The notes beneath the pieces are model-generated. The model did not search any database. It saw only the letters and a program-made list of their open reading frames with translations, and was not told the DNA's origin. Source: an uncultured Pelagibacteraceae bacterium (GTDB lineage Bacteria; Pseudomonadota; Alphaproteobacteria; Pelagibacterales; Pelagibacteraceae). From it: 64,000 nt of DNA. Location: NCBI GenBank assembly GCA_902527215.1, contig CABZOF010000001.1:416501-480500 (forward strand), given 5' to 3'. Position 1 is the stretch's first letter; each line of letters starts with the position of its first letter. Made by a program: the position numbers and the translations under genes. Shown piece by piece: positions 56,307 to 64,000 of the stretch.

Positions 56307-58174
56307 GCTATATGCTTAATAGACTTTCTTTTGACATGAGACAACAAAATATATACTGCGGCTGGAGTAATTCCGTCTATTCTGAGTGCTTGCCCAAGTG
56401 TTTTTGGCTTTATTTCCTTAAATTTTGACTTTACTTCATTAGATAGACCAGAAAATTGGTCATAGTCAAGATTTTCCGGAATTTTAAGATTTTCATCTCT
56501 TTTAAATGCTAAAATATCTGCATTTTGTCTCTTTAAATACCCTTTATAATGAGCTTTTATCTCAATTTGCTCATCGATTTCATGTGAAACAAATTTAATT
56601 TCCGGCCAAATTTCTCTAATTTTATTCATATTGACTGTCTTTTGGGTCAGTATTTCTAATGCATTTCTTTTGACCCCATCTTTAGCAATATTAATTCCAA
56701 ATTTTGATGCTTTTGATGGTGTAATTAGAGAATTTTTCATATTTATGAGGCTTTTTTCTAGTTTAGATGCTTTCTCTTTAAATATGATTTTCCTCTCATC
56801 TAATATTAAACCAATATCAATTCCTTTTTGGGTAAGTCTTATATCAGCATTATCAGATCTCAAAGATAGCCTGTATTCTGCCCTTGAGGTGAACATCCTA
56901 TAGGGCTCTGCAACTCCTTTTGTAACTAAATCATCTATCATAACACCTATGTACGCTTCAGATCTATCTAGGATAAATGGTTCTTTATCTTTAACAGAGA
57001 GAGCAGCATTTATTCCAGCTATCAATCCTTGTGCTGCGGCCTCTTCATAGCCTGTTGTTCCATTTATTTGTCCTGCGAGGTATAGATTTTTAATTTTTTT
57101 TGTCTCTAGAGTTAAGAATAGCTCACGTGGATCCACAAAATCATATTCTATTGCGTATCCAGGCCTTAAAATTTTTACATTTTCTAACCCATTGATATTA
57201 TTGCATATTTCTTGCTGTATTTCAGCAGGAAGAGAAGTTGAAATTCCATTAGGGTAAATTGTTTTATCATTTAGACCTTCTGGCTCTAAAAATATTTGGT
57301 GTTTTTGCTTATCAGCAAACTTTACAATTTTATCCTCTATAGAAGGACAATATCTTGGACCGACACCTTGGATACTTCCTGAGTACATAGCACTACTTTT
57401 TATGTTTTTAGATATGATCTCATGAACTGCTCGATTGGTATAAGTCATCCTACATGAAATTTGTCTATTGATATTTTTTTTTGTAAGGAAAGAAAAAAAA
57501 TATGGATCTTCATCTGCGTGCTGCTCTTCGAGTTTTTCAAAATTAATTGTCGTTGCATCCAACCTTGGAGGTGTTCCTGTTTTTAATCTTCCAATTTTAA
57601 AATCATATTTTTCTAATTGTTCACTTAAACCTGTTGAAGGTTTTTCATTAAATCTTCCTGCAGGTGTTTTTTCTTCACCAACGTGGATTAAACCGTTTAA
57701 AAAAGTTCCAGTTGTTAGGATTACTTTAGATGATAGTACTTTTTTACCTTCTTGTGTAATGAAACCGATTATATTGTTTTTTTCAAAAATGAACTCTATT
57801 ACAGGATCAGAAAAAATGCTTAAATTACAATAATTTAAGAGTTTTTCTTGCATATATTTCTTATATAGTGATCTGTCACTTTGTGTACGAGGTCCACGCA
57901 CTGCAGGGCCTCTGCTTCTATTCAATAATCGAAATTGTATTCCTGATTTATCTGCAACTTCACCCATTACGCCATCAAGTGCATCTATCTCTCTAACAAG
58001 ATGACCTTTACCCAATCCCCCTATAGCTGGATTGCATGACATTTCACCAATAGTATCGATTTTATGAGTGAACAACGCAGTATTTATGCCCAATCTAGCA
58101 GATGCTGCTGCAGCTTCACAGCCTGCATGACCTCCACCAATTACAACTATATCAAATGATATCTCATTTTTCAT
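56303..58174 (-). CDS. mnmG: tRNA uridine-34 carboxymethylaminomethyl synthesis protein MnmG
   Basis: The 623-residue flavoprotein begins [20 protein letters not shown] (FAD dinucleotide loop) and has [50 protein letters not shown] and [17 protein letters not shown]. With MnmE it makes the wobble uridine modification in tRNAs. A weak parS-like sequence (three mismatches) is at 56576-56591 inside the gene. It is upstream of rsmG in the conserved mnmE-mnmG-rsmG-parA-parB order. Confidence 0.97.
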   Translation of the reverse strand: MKNEISFDIVVIGGGHAGCEAAAASARLGINTALFTHKIDTIGEMSCNPAIGGLGKGHLVREIDALDGVMGEVADKSGIQFRLLNRSRGPAVRGPRTQSDRSLYKKYMQEKLLNYCNLSIFSDPVIEFIFEKNNIIGFITQEGKKVLSSKVILTTGTFLNGLIHVGEEKTPAGRFNEKPSTGLSEQLEKYDFKIGRLKTGTPPRLDATTINFEKLEEQHADEDPYFFSFLTKKNINRQISCRMTYTNRAVHEIISKNIKSSAMYSGSIQGVGPRYCPSIEDKIVKFADKQKHQIFLEPEGLNDKTIYPNGISTSLPAEIQQEICNNINGLENVKILRPGYAIEYDFVDPRELFLTLETKKIKNLYLAGQINGTTGYEEAAAQGLIAGINAALSVKDKEPFILDRSEAYIGVMIDDLVTKGVAEPYRMFTSRAEYRLSLRSDNADIRLTQKGIDIGLILDERKIIFKEKASKLEKSLINMKNSLITPSKASKFGINIAKDGVKRNALEILTQKTVNMNKIREIWPEIKFVSHEIDEQIEIKAHYKGYLKRQNADILAFKRDENLKIPENLDYDQFSGLSNEVKSKFKEIKPKTLGQALRIDGITPAAVYILLSHVKRKSIKHIA

Positions 58175-58250
58175 AGCTGTAATTTATTATTGATCTTAAA
58201 ATTTACAAGAAAACACTTATGAATGTTTAAAAAGTAAGCAAATTCAATAC

Positions 58251-59582
58251 TTATTTACCTATACAGAAATCGCTAAAAATGGAACCTAGTATTTCTTCAA
58301 CGTCTACTTTTCCGACAATCATCCCCAGGTGTCTAGTTGCTAACCTTAAATCTTCTGCAGCTTTATCAAAATCCTCTTGCGAACTTTTTTCCTCAAAATT
58401 TTTTAAATTTTGAACACAGGCTACTAAACTTTGTCTATGTCTTTCTCTTGTAATTAAAGTTTCGTTTGAACTTACAAATTTATTTTTTAGTTTATCTTTA
58501 ATTCTATTTATTAACTCATCTAAATTTGTTTCATTCTTAATTGATAAAAAAATTGGATTAAATTTTAAAATTTGTTTGCTTATGTTTTTAAAACCAAGAT
58601 CTATTTTATTAATAACAATTATTGATTTTTCGCTCACCAGATCGTTCAAAAATCCAGTAAAATTAACACTTTTTGGTTCAATTATTATTATGTTTAAATC
58701 AGCATCCTCGGCTCTTTTAAGAGCCAGTTTAATTCCTTTTTTTTCTATCTCGTCTTGAGACTCCCTTATCCCAGCGGTATCTGAGATCACAACAGGGTAA
58801 CCATCCAAATTTAGGTGAGCTTCAATAACGTCTCTTGTTGTTCCAGCGATTTCTGAAACGATTGCTACATCACGATTTGAAAGATAATTAAGTAAGGAAG
58901 ATTTTCCAGCATTCGTAGGTCCGATGATTGCAATCTTAAAACCTTCTCTAATTCTTTCTCCAACTTTTTGATCGTCCAAAATTTTTTCAACTTCTTTTCT
59001 AATTTTCTCAGAATCATTTCTAATATTTTTAATTACATCGTCTGGAAGATCCTCTTCTGGAAAATCAATTTTAGCCTCAACATTTGATAAAATTTTTAAA
59101 AGGTTTTCTCTAAGTGAATTAAATTTTTCGGAGCTTTTTCCACTCATTATTTTTACGGCTTGTTGCCTTTGGATTTCTGTCTCAGCAGAAATTAAATCTG
59201 AAATACTCTCGGCTTTTAAAAGATTTATTTTTTCATTATGAAAGGCAATTTTTGTAAACTCTCCAGGTTCAGCTAAACGACAGTTATCAAATTTTGATAG
59301 TTGATCTAATATTGTTCTTACAACAGCTATGCTACCATGAACATGTATTTCAGCCATATCCTCACCTGTGTAGCTCTTTGGGCCTGGAAACCACAATAAT
59401 ATGCCTTCGTCTATTAACTCAGAATTGTTGATTTTATTGAATTTTTTAAGGGTTGCTACTCTAGGAGGTGGGATTTCTCCATCAATTAAACTAAGTATTA
59501 TTTTTTTTGTTTGTGCACCAGATAAGCGAATAATTGCTATGCCTGAAACTCCGGAGCCAGAGGATAAAGCATAAATTGTCAT
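58251..59582 (-). CDS. mnmE: tRNA modification GTPase MnmE
   Basis: The 443-residue protein has the N-terminal formyl-THF-binding domain (ALSSGSGVSGIAIIRLSG; PGPKSYTGEDMAEIHVHGS), a G domain with GPTNAGKSSLLNYLS, DTAGIRES and INKID motifs, and the conserved C-terminal CIGK. It partners MnmG. A 76-base gap separates it from mnmG, large for this cluster. Confidence 0.97.
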   Translation of the reverse strand: MTIYALSSGSGVSGIAIIRLSGAQTKKIILSLIDGEIPPPRVATLKKFNKINNSELIDEGILLWFPGPKSYTGEDMAEIHVHGSIAVVRTILDQLSKFDNCRLAEPGEFTKIAFHNEKINLLKAESISDLISAETEIQRQQAVKIMSGKSSEKFNSLRENLLKILSNVEAKIDFPEEDLPDDVIKNIRNDSEKIRKEVEKILDDQKVGERIREGFKIAIIGPTNAGKSSLLNYLSNRDVAIVSEIAGTTRDVIEAHLNLDGYPVVISDTAGIRESQDEIEKKGIKLALKRAEDADLNIIIIEPKSVNFTGFLNDLVSEKSIIVINKIDLGFKNISKQILKFNPIFLSIKNETNLDELINRIKDKLKNKFVSSNETLITRERHRQSLVACVQNLKNFEEKSSQEDFDKAAEDLRLATRHLGMIVGKVDVEEILGSIFSDFCIGK

Positions 59583-59618
59583 AAAAAGAGTATAACAATT
59601 ATTTATAAAAAAATAATC

Positions 59619-60890
59619 TTAAGATGGTTTATTCATCGAATTAAAGAACTCAGCATTATTTTTAGTTGTCTTTAATTTAGAATTAATAAAATCAATGGCA
59701 TCCATAGATCCCATTGGAGCAATAATTCTTCTTAGTACATTCATTTTTTGAAGATCATTTTTGTCAAAGATTAATTCCTCTCTTCTTGTTCCTGATTTAG
59801 TAATATCAATTGCAGGGTAAATTCTTTTCTCTGATATTTTTCTATCTAAAATTGTTTCACTATTTCCAGTTCCTTTAAATTCTTCAAAAATTACCTCATC
59901 CATTCTACTACCTGTATCTATTAGAGCGGTAGCTATTATTGTTAAAGATCCACCTTCCTCAATATTCCTAGCTGCTCCAAAAAATCTCTTTGGTCTTTGA
60001 AGAGCATTGGCATCTACACCGCCAGTTAAAACTTTTCCTGAACTTGGAACAACAGCATTATAAGCTCTTCCTAATCTTGTTATAGAATCTAAAAGTATGA
60101 CAACATCTTTCTTATGCTCTGTCAATCTTTTAGCTTTTTCAATTACCATTTCAGCAACAGCCACATGCCGTTGGGCTGGTTCATCAAATGTTGAACTTAT
60201 AACTTCACCTTTAACAGTCCTTTGCATATCAGTTACTTCCTCGGGTCTTTCATCAATTAATAGAACCATTAAATAGCATTCAGGATGATTAGCAGTAATA
60301 GAATTAGCTATGCTTTGTAAAATCATTGTTTTTCCTGCTTTTGGAGGCGATATAATCAAAGATCTTTGACCCTTTCCAATTGGACTAACCAAATCTATTA
60401 GTCTTGGGGTTAAGTCAGGTTTTTTTTCAATTTTATTTGTTTCAACTTCCATACCTAACTGTTTGTTAGGGTAAAGAGGTGTTAAATTGTCAAATGCAAT
60501 TTTGTGTTTAAATTTATCAGGCTCTTCAAAGTTTATTTTACTAACTTGAAGAAGTGCAAAATATCTTTCTCCATCTTTTGGGGATCTTATTGGTCCCTCT
60601 ACTGTATCACCAGTTCTTAGACCAAATCTTCTTATTTGACTTGGACTTACATAGATATCATCAGCTCCAGGTAAATAATTTGACTCCATTGCTCTAAGAA
60701 AACCAAAACCATCTTGTAAGAGCTGTAAAACTCCTCCTCCTGTAATCTCTTCACCTTTTTCTGCAAGTTTTTTTAAAATTGCAAAATAAATTTCTTGTCT
60801 ACGAAGTGTACTAGCATTTTCTATTCCAAGTTTTTCAGCTTCGGTAATCAACTTTTCTGAGCTTTTTTCTTTTAGTTCTTGAATGTTCAT
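59619..60890 (-). CDS. rho: Transcription termination factor Rho
   Basis: The 423-residue hexameric helicase has the N-terminal Rho_N helix bundle ([20 protein letters not shown]), the RNA-binding cold-shock domain ([28 protein letters not shown]), Walker [17 protein letters not shown], Walker [17 protein letters not shown] and the Q-loop/R-loop [21 protein letters not shown]. It releases RNA from stalled polymerase. It has no long Asn/Gly insertion. Confidence 0.97.
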   Translation of the reverse strand: MNIQELKEKSSEKLITEAEKLGIENASTLRRQEIYFAILKKLAEKGEEITGGGVLQLLQDGFGFLRAMESNYLPGADDIYVSPSQIRRFGLRTGDTVEGPIRSPKDGERYFALLQVSKINFEEPDKFKHKIAFDNLTPLYPNKQLGMEVETNKIEKKPDLTPRLIDLVSPIGKGQRSLIISPPKAGKTMILQSIANSITANHPECYLMVLLIDERPEEVTDMQRTVKGEVISSTFDEPAQRHVAVAEMVIEKAKRLTEHKKDVVILLDSITRLGRAYNAVVPSSGKVLTGGVDANALQRPKRFFGAARNIEEGGSLTIIATALIDTGSRMDEVIFEEFKGTGNSETILDRKISEKRIYPAIDITKSGTRREELIFDKNDLQKMNVLRRIIAPMGSMDAIDFINSKLKTTKNNAEFFNSMNKPS

Positions 60891-60948
60891 GTATGGAAGT
60901 TTTTATTAAGATTAAAAGAATATATATATTGATTTAAAAATTTCAACC

Positions 60949-61383
60949 CTAGATAGGTTTAAAAATTACAATGAAAACAATGAAAATAAGTAATATTGTT
61001 GGGATTTCATTTATTATTCTAAAAAATCTGGATGATTTTGAGTTTTCTCTCGACTTTAGCAAACGCATGCATTTGCCGAGATACTCATGATAGATTGTTA
61101 AAATCAAAACAAGTAGAATTTTTAACTGTAACCATAAATATGCAAAGCTTTCAATTCCATTAATCCAGATCAAAATAATTCCAAATAGCCAAGACAAAAT
61201 CATGGCTGGCCGCATAATATAATTATAAAGTTTTCTTTCCATTGTCTCAAAAATTTCAGTAGCTTGGTCCTTTTCAGAGTTTTCAACATGGTAAACAAAT
61301 ATTCTTGGTAAATATAACAGTCCAGCCATCCAAGAAATAACTGCAATTAAGTGAAGAGATTTAAATAAAAGATATCCACTCAT
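60949..61383 (-). CDS. hemJ: Protoporphyrinogen IX oxidase HemJ
   Basis: The 144-residue protein has four membrane helices (LFKSLHLIAVISWMAGLLYL with the heme-ligand His; RPAMILSWLFGIILIW; YLWLQLKILLVLILTIYH; IPTILLIFIVFIVIF). This is the HemJ/UPF0093 family that oxidises protoporphyrinogen IX in bacteria lacking HemG and HemY. Position between hemH and rho fits. It starts 3 bases after the hemH stop codon. Confidence 0.92.
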   Translation of the reverse strand: MSGYLLFKSLHLIAVISWMAGLLYLPRIFVYHVENSEKDQATEIFETMERKLYNYIMRPAMILSWLFGIILIWINGIESFAYLWLQLKILLVLILTIYHEYLGKCMRLLKSRENSKSSRFFRIINEIPTILLIFIVFIVIFKPI

Positions 61384-61386
61384 AAG

Positions 61387-62379
61387 TTATAAGTTTTTTG
61401 TAACTAGATGTTTTAACAATGAAATATGATCTTCACTATCGTTCAAACATGGTACCATTTCAAAATTTTCACCTCCTGATTTGATAAAACTTTCTTTTCC
61501 TTGGATCGATATTTCTTCTAGTGTTTCTACACAATCAGATGAAAATCCAGGGCAAATAACCAAAATATTTTTTTTACCCTCTTTAGGCAGAGTTTCAAAA
61601 GTTTTATCTGTGTAAGGTTGCAACCACTCTTGTGGACCAAATCTAGATTGAAAGGTAGTTTTGATTTCAATATCTGAATACTGCTCTGAAATCAATCTAG
61701 TAGTTTTATGACAATAACAATGATAAGGATCACCTTTATCAAAATATTTTTTTGGAATTCCATGATATGATGCAATTATTAAATCGGGCTTCCAATTAAT
61801 TTCACTTATCTTTTTTAAAATACTATTTTTAATCGCCCCAATGTATAATGGTTCAGACTCATAATGAGGAATTATTTTAAGATTTGGTTGCCACCTCATT
61901 TTCATTAAAGTTCTATAAACTTCATCACAAACTGTTGCTGTTGTTGCTGCTGCATATTGTGGGTACAGTGGAAGCACAATTAAGTTTTCGCAACCCTTTT
62001 TTTGAAGACCATAAATTTTACTTTTAATACTTGGATTTCCATATCTCATAGCGAAATCAACAATTAAATCTTCTTTGCCAACTTGATTAGATAGCTTTTC
62101 TGCTTGTTTTTCTGTAAAATATCTTAAAGGAGACATATTTTTATCATTCATCCATATTTCTTTATAGGCTTTCGCTGTTTTAGAGGGTCTAAAAGTAAGT
62201 ATAAACAAGTTAAGTATTACCTGCCAAATTAAGGGATTAACTTCAATTACTCGTCTGTCTGATAAGAATTCTTTTAAATATTTTCTGATATCTAACCAAC
62301 TCGTAGAATCAGGTGTACCAAGATTAACAATTAAAATACCTGTCTTGCCATAATTAATTTTTGGATGGTCTGGATTCAT
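61387..62379 (-). CDS. hemH: Ferrochelatase
   Basis: The 330-residue enzyme has KTGILIVNLGTPDSTSWLDI, FLSDRRVIEVNPLIW, VLPLYPQYAAATTATVCDEV, LIIASYHGIPKKYFDKGDPY (catalytic His) and VICPGFSSDCVETLEEI with the acidic residues. It inserts ferrous iron into protoporphyrin IX. It overlaps hemE by one base. Confidence 0.97.
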   Translation of the reverse strand: MNPDHPKINYGKTGILIVNLGTPDSTSWLDIRKYLKEFLSDRRVIEVNPLIWQVILNLFILTFRPSKTAKAYKEIWMNDKNMSPLRYFTEKQAEKLSNQVGKEDLIVDFAMRYGNPSIKSKIYGLQKKGCENLIVLPLYPQYAAATTATVCDEVYRTLMKMRWQPNLKIIPHYESEPLYIGAIKNSILKKISEINWKPDLIIASYHGIPKKYFDKGDPYHCYCHKTTRLISEQYSDIEIKTTFQSRFGPQEWLQPYTDKTFETLPKEGKKNILVICPGFSSDCVETLEEISIQGKESFIKSGGENFEMVPCLNDSEDHISLLKHLVTKNL

Positions 62380-63377
62380 TAAAAATTTCTTACGATCTTG
62401 ATTAGTTCTTCAACCATTTCAATTTTAGTCTCAGGAAGTATTCCATGACCTAAATTAAAAATGTATGGATGATCTTTAAAAATACTAAGATATTTTTCAA
62501 CTTCTATTTTAAGAGTTTTTTCATCCGTTAATAATATTTTTGGGTCAAGACCGCCTTGTATTGGTATTTTGATTTCATTAACTATTTTCTTTGGATCAAC
62601 ATCGTAATCTATATTTACAGCGTCGGGTTTAACAATTTCACAAAAGTTTTTGTAATCTTTTATACCTCTAGGAAAACAAATAACGGGTACTCCTAGTTTT
62701 TTTACATATTCAACAATGTTAAGTGTTGGTATATAAATGTATTCTGGAATTTTATCTTCTAATAATCCAGCCCAGCTATCAAAAATTTGAATGACTTGAA
62801 CTCCTGCTTCAACTTGATTTTTTATATGAAGTTTTAAAAATTTTTCTATAATTCCTAGAAGTCTATTAATTAAAAAATCATCTTTAAAAAATTCATTTGA
62901 TAAACCTTTTTTAGGGGAAGATTGATTAATCATATAAACAAGAATGGTCCACGGAGCCCCAACGAATCCAATCATATCCCTATTCTTCATTAAAGGGTCT
63001 TTTGATGTTTTTGAGATTGCTTTATAAACTTTATAAACTTTTTCAGTAAAATTTATTTCATCAATGTTTTTTATTTTTTCTAGATCTATATTTCCTAATC
63101 TAGGTCCAAAGTTTTTTTCAAATTCTACATTTTGACCAAGCCCGTAAGGCAACATCAAAATATCTGAAAATATTACAGCTCCATCAAAGCCAAATCTTTT
63201 TATAGGTTGAAGAGTAATTTCTGAGGCTAAATCACTATTTAGGCAAAGTTTTATAAAGTCTTGGTTTTTTTTTCTGACTTCTCTAAATTCTGGAAGATAT
63301 CTTCCTGCCTGCCTCATTAACCATATAGGATTAGATCTAGCATCTTTATTTTTAATACAGTTAGTAATGGGACTCAT
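62379..63377 (-). CDS. hemE: Uroporphyrinogen decarboxylase
   Basis: The 332-residue enzyme begins with the substrate motif IWLMRQAGRYLPEFR and has DGAVIFSDILMLPYGLG (catalytic Asp), FVGAPWTILVYMI and VQIFDSWAGLL, ending FNLGHGILPETKIEMVEEL. It decarboxylates uroporphyrinogen III to coproporphyrinogen III. In Alphaproteobacteria hemE borders the replication origin, as it does here. Confidence 0.97.
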   Translation of the reverse strand: MSPITNCIKNKDARSNPIWLMRQAGRYLPEFREVRKKNQDFIKLCLNSDLASEITLQPIKRFGFDGAVIFSDILMLPYGLGQNVEFEKNFGPRLGNIDLEKIKNIDEINFTEKVYKVYKAISKTSKDPLMKNRDMIGFVGAPWTILVYMINQSSPKKGLSNEFFKDDFLINRLLGIIEKFLKLHIKNQVEAGVQVIQIFDSWAGLLEDKIPEYIYIPTLNIVEYVKKLGVPVICFPRGIKDYKNFCEIVKPDAVNIDYDVDPKKIVNEIKIPIQGGLDPKILLTDEKTLKIEVEKYLSIFKDHPYIFNLGHGILPETKIEMVEELIKIVRNF

Positions 63378-63660
63378 ATAATTTGATATATATTATTTAC
63401 TTTATTAGTATTATGTATTGTGAATAACGTAAATTAGTCAATTTCCACACTTAATTAACTGATTATTAACAAATTTTATCTTAAATAAATAAGATAATTT
63501 GGCGATATTTAATAATAATCATATTTTATATACAATTTGAATAACTATAATCAAATTTTATAATTTAGTTAATTTCATAAGAAAAAAACTAGGTTTTAAG
63601 TGATCAAAGAATAAATCTGCATTTTTCTTATTTTACTAATAGTTTATAAACATTTTATAC
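63378..63660. other. Putative replication origin (oriC) region
   Basis: This 283-base gap, the largest in the window, is almost entirely A/T and lies between hemE and the DUF299 kinase regulator gene. In Caulobacter, Rickettsia and other Alphaproteobacteria, hemE borders the origin. It has one perfect DnaA box (63419-63427), a one-mismatch box TTATAAACA (63643-63651), a two-mismatch sequence ATTTCCACA (63441-63449), and A/T-rich runs that could unwind. Divergent genes face away from it. No GC-skew analysis was possible. Confidence 0.6.
63419..63427 (-). promoter_or_regulatory. DnaA box
   Basis: TGTGAATAA on the plus strand is TTATTCACA on the minus strand, a perfect match to the TTATNCACA consensus, 42 bases upstream of hemE. 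Confidence 0.7.
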
Positions 63661-64000
63661 ATGAGAAACTTATACCAAATTTATTTAATATCAGATTCCA
63701 CTGGAGAAACATTGGATAGGATCTTTTTGGCTTTGAAGGCTCAATTTCCTAATTTTGAATATGAAACTAATCATTTTTCTTTTACTCGTACGGAAAGTCA
63801 AACTCTAAGCATTTTAAAACAAGCTAAGAAAGATAAAAATTCTATAATTTTATATACAATAGTAAATAGTAAGCTTGCAAAGTATCTTACAGAAAAAGCT
63901 TATGAAAGAGAAATACCATGTTTTGGTGTTCTTGGAGATTTAATATTAAATTTTTCAAAAGTTCTTAATCAAAAAGCCTCCCATCAACCAAGTGGTCAAC
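63661..64000 (+). CDS. Pyruvate,phosphate dikinase / PEP synthase regulatory protein (partial, N-terminal)
   Basis: The open frame runs off the right edge after 113 residues. It begins MRNLYQIYLISDSTGETLDR, the start of the DUF299 (PSRP) family, and continues FEYETNHFSFTRTESQTLSI, IILYTIVNSKLAKYL and FGVLGDLILNFSKVLNQKAS. These bifunctional kinase/phosphorylases switch PEP synthase or pyruvate,phosphate dikinase on and off. The gene borders the predicted origin and reads away from it, as in other Alphaproteobacteria. Confidence 0.9.
   Translation, partial: MRNLYQIYLISDSTGETLDRIFLALKAQFPNFEYETNHFSFTRTESQTLSILKQAKKDKNSIILYTIVNSKLAKYLTEKAYEREIPCFGVLGDLILNFSKVLNQKASHQPSGQ

Noticed and set aside
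56576..56591. Second parS-like sequence
   Set aside because: Three mismatches to the 16-base consensus, likely chance inside mnmG; mentioned only as a weak candidate.
1..64000. tRNA, rRNA, CRISPR, insertion sequences, prophage or defence islands
   Set aside because: No matching signatures were seen by eye on either strand; the few intergenic gaps are short and accounted for.

Overview
The window reads as one contiguous piece of a small, very AT-rich, streamlined alphaproteobacterial chromosome, most likely SAR11 (Pelagibacterales, 'Candidatus Pelagibacter'-like). The reasons are heavy A/T and Lys/Asn/Ile codon use, gaps of only a few bases or overlapping stop/start codons, an Irr-type Fur regulator beside fabA-fabB-fabI, the mutM-rpsT-dnaA and hemE-origin neighbourhoods typical of Alphaproteobacteria, and shortened versions of conserved operons. 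I see no tRNA, rRNA, insertion sequence, prophage or CRISPR array. Species assignment is inference.

Layout. 0-2 kb: dnaA (cut by the left edge), rpsT and mutM on the minus strand. 2-7 kb, plus strand: ubiE, ubiB, coaBC, dut, a ThiF/MoeB-like gene and an SH3 protein. 7-10 kb, minus: a rubrerythrin / Fe-S protein / DUF3501 operon, then irr; both promoters carry the same TTTAGAAT-type operator. 10-13.2 kb, plus: fabA, fabB, fabI, a tiny membrane ORF and a Tat-exported MsrB. 13.2-31.7 kb: an almost unbroken minus-strand block (murJ, trpS, nfu, Bax-like glucosaminidase, short tsaB, fur, miaB, phoH, ybeY, lnt, metK, nusA, infB, rbfA, rpsO, pnp). This matches the classic alphaproteobacterial order with several members missing at the expected places, and one plus-strand polysaccharide deacetylase is inserted. 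31.7-41 kb: maeB, a BON lipoprotein, rsmI, an LppC-like protein, rdgB, grpE, dnaK, dnaJ. 41-49 kb is more accessory: two exported proteins of unknown role, dapB, nth, a PfkB kinase, an arfA-like micro-gene, an OmpR-type DNA-binding protein, an L,D-transpeptidase-like protein, yggS, a ThiE/TenI-like protein and a major porin. 49-54 kb, plus: DUF3576 lipoprotein, leuS, lptE, holA. 54-63.4 kb, minus: parB, parA, rsmG (containing a perfect parS site), mnmG, mnmE, rho, hemJ, hemH, hemE. 63.4-63.66 kb is the likely replication origin, and the window ends inside a PEP-synthase regulatory protein gene.

How it fits together. The right end is a replication/segregation hub (oriC candidate, parS, ParA/ParB, holA) joined to late heme synthesis and tRNA U34 modification. 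The centre is the transcription/translation core. Iron appears as a theme: Irr, Fur, the Irr-box rubrerythrin operon and the heme genes. I found no clear new multi-gene defence or metabolic system. The most useful non-routine observations are the shared Irr-like operator, the minimal arfA-like gene, the structured metK-nusA junction, the parS and oriC signals, the porin operator-like inverted repeat, the half-length TsaB and the altered Fe-S cysteine spacing in Nth.
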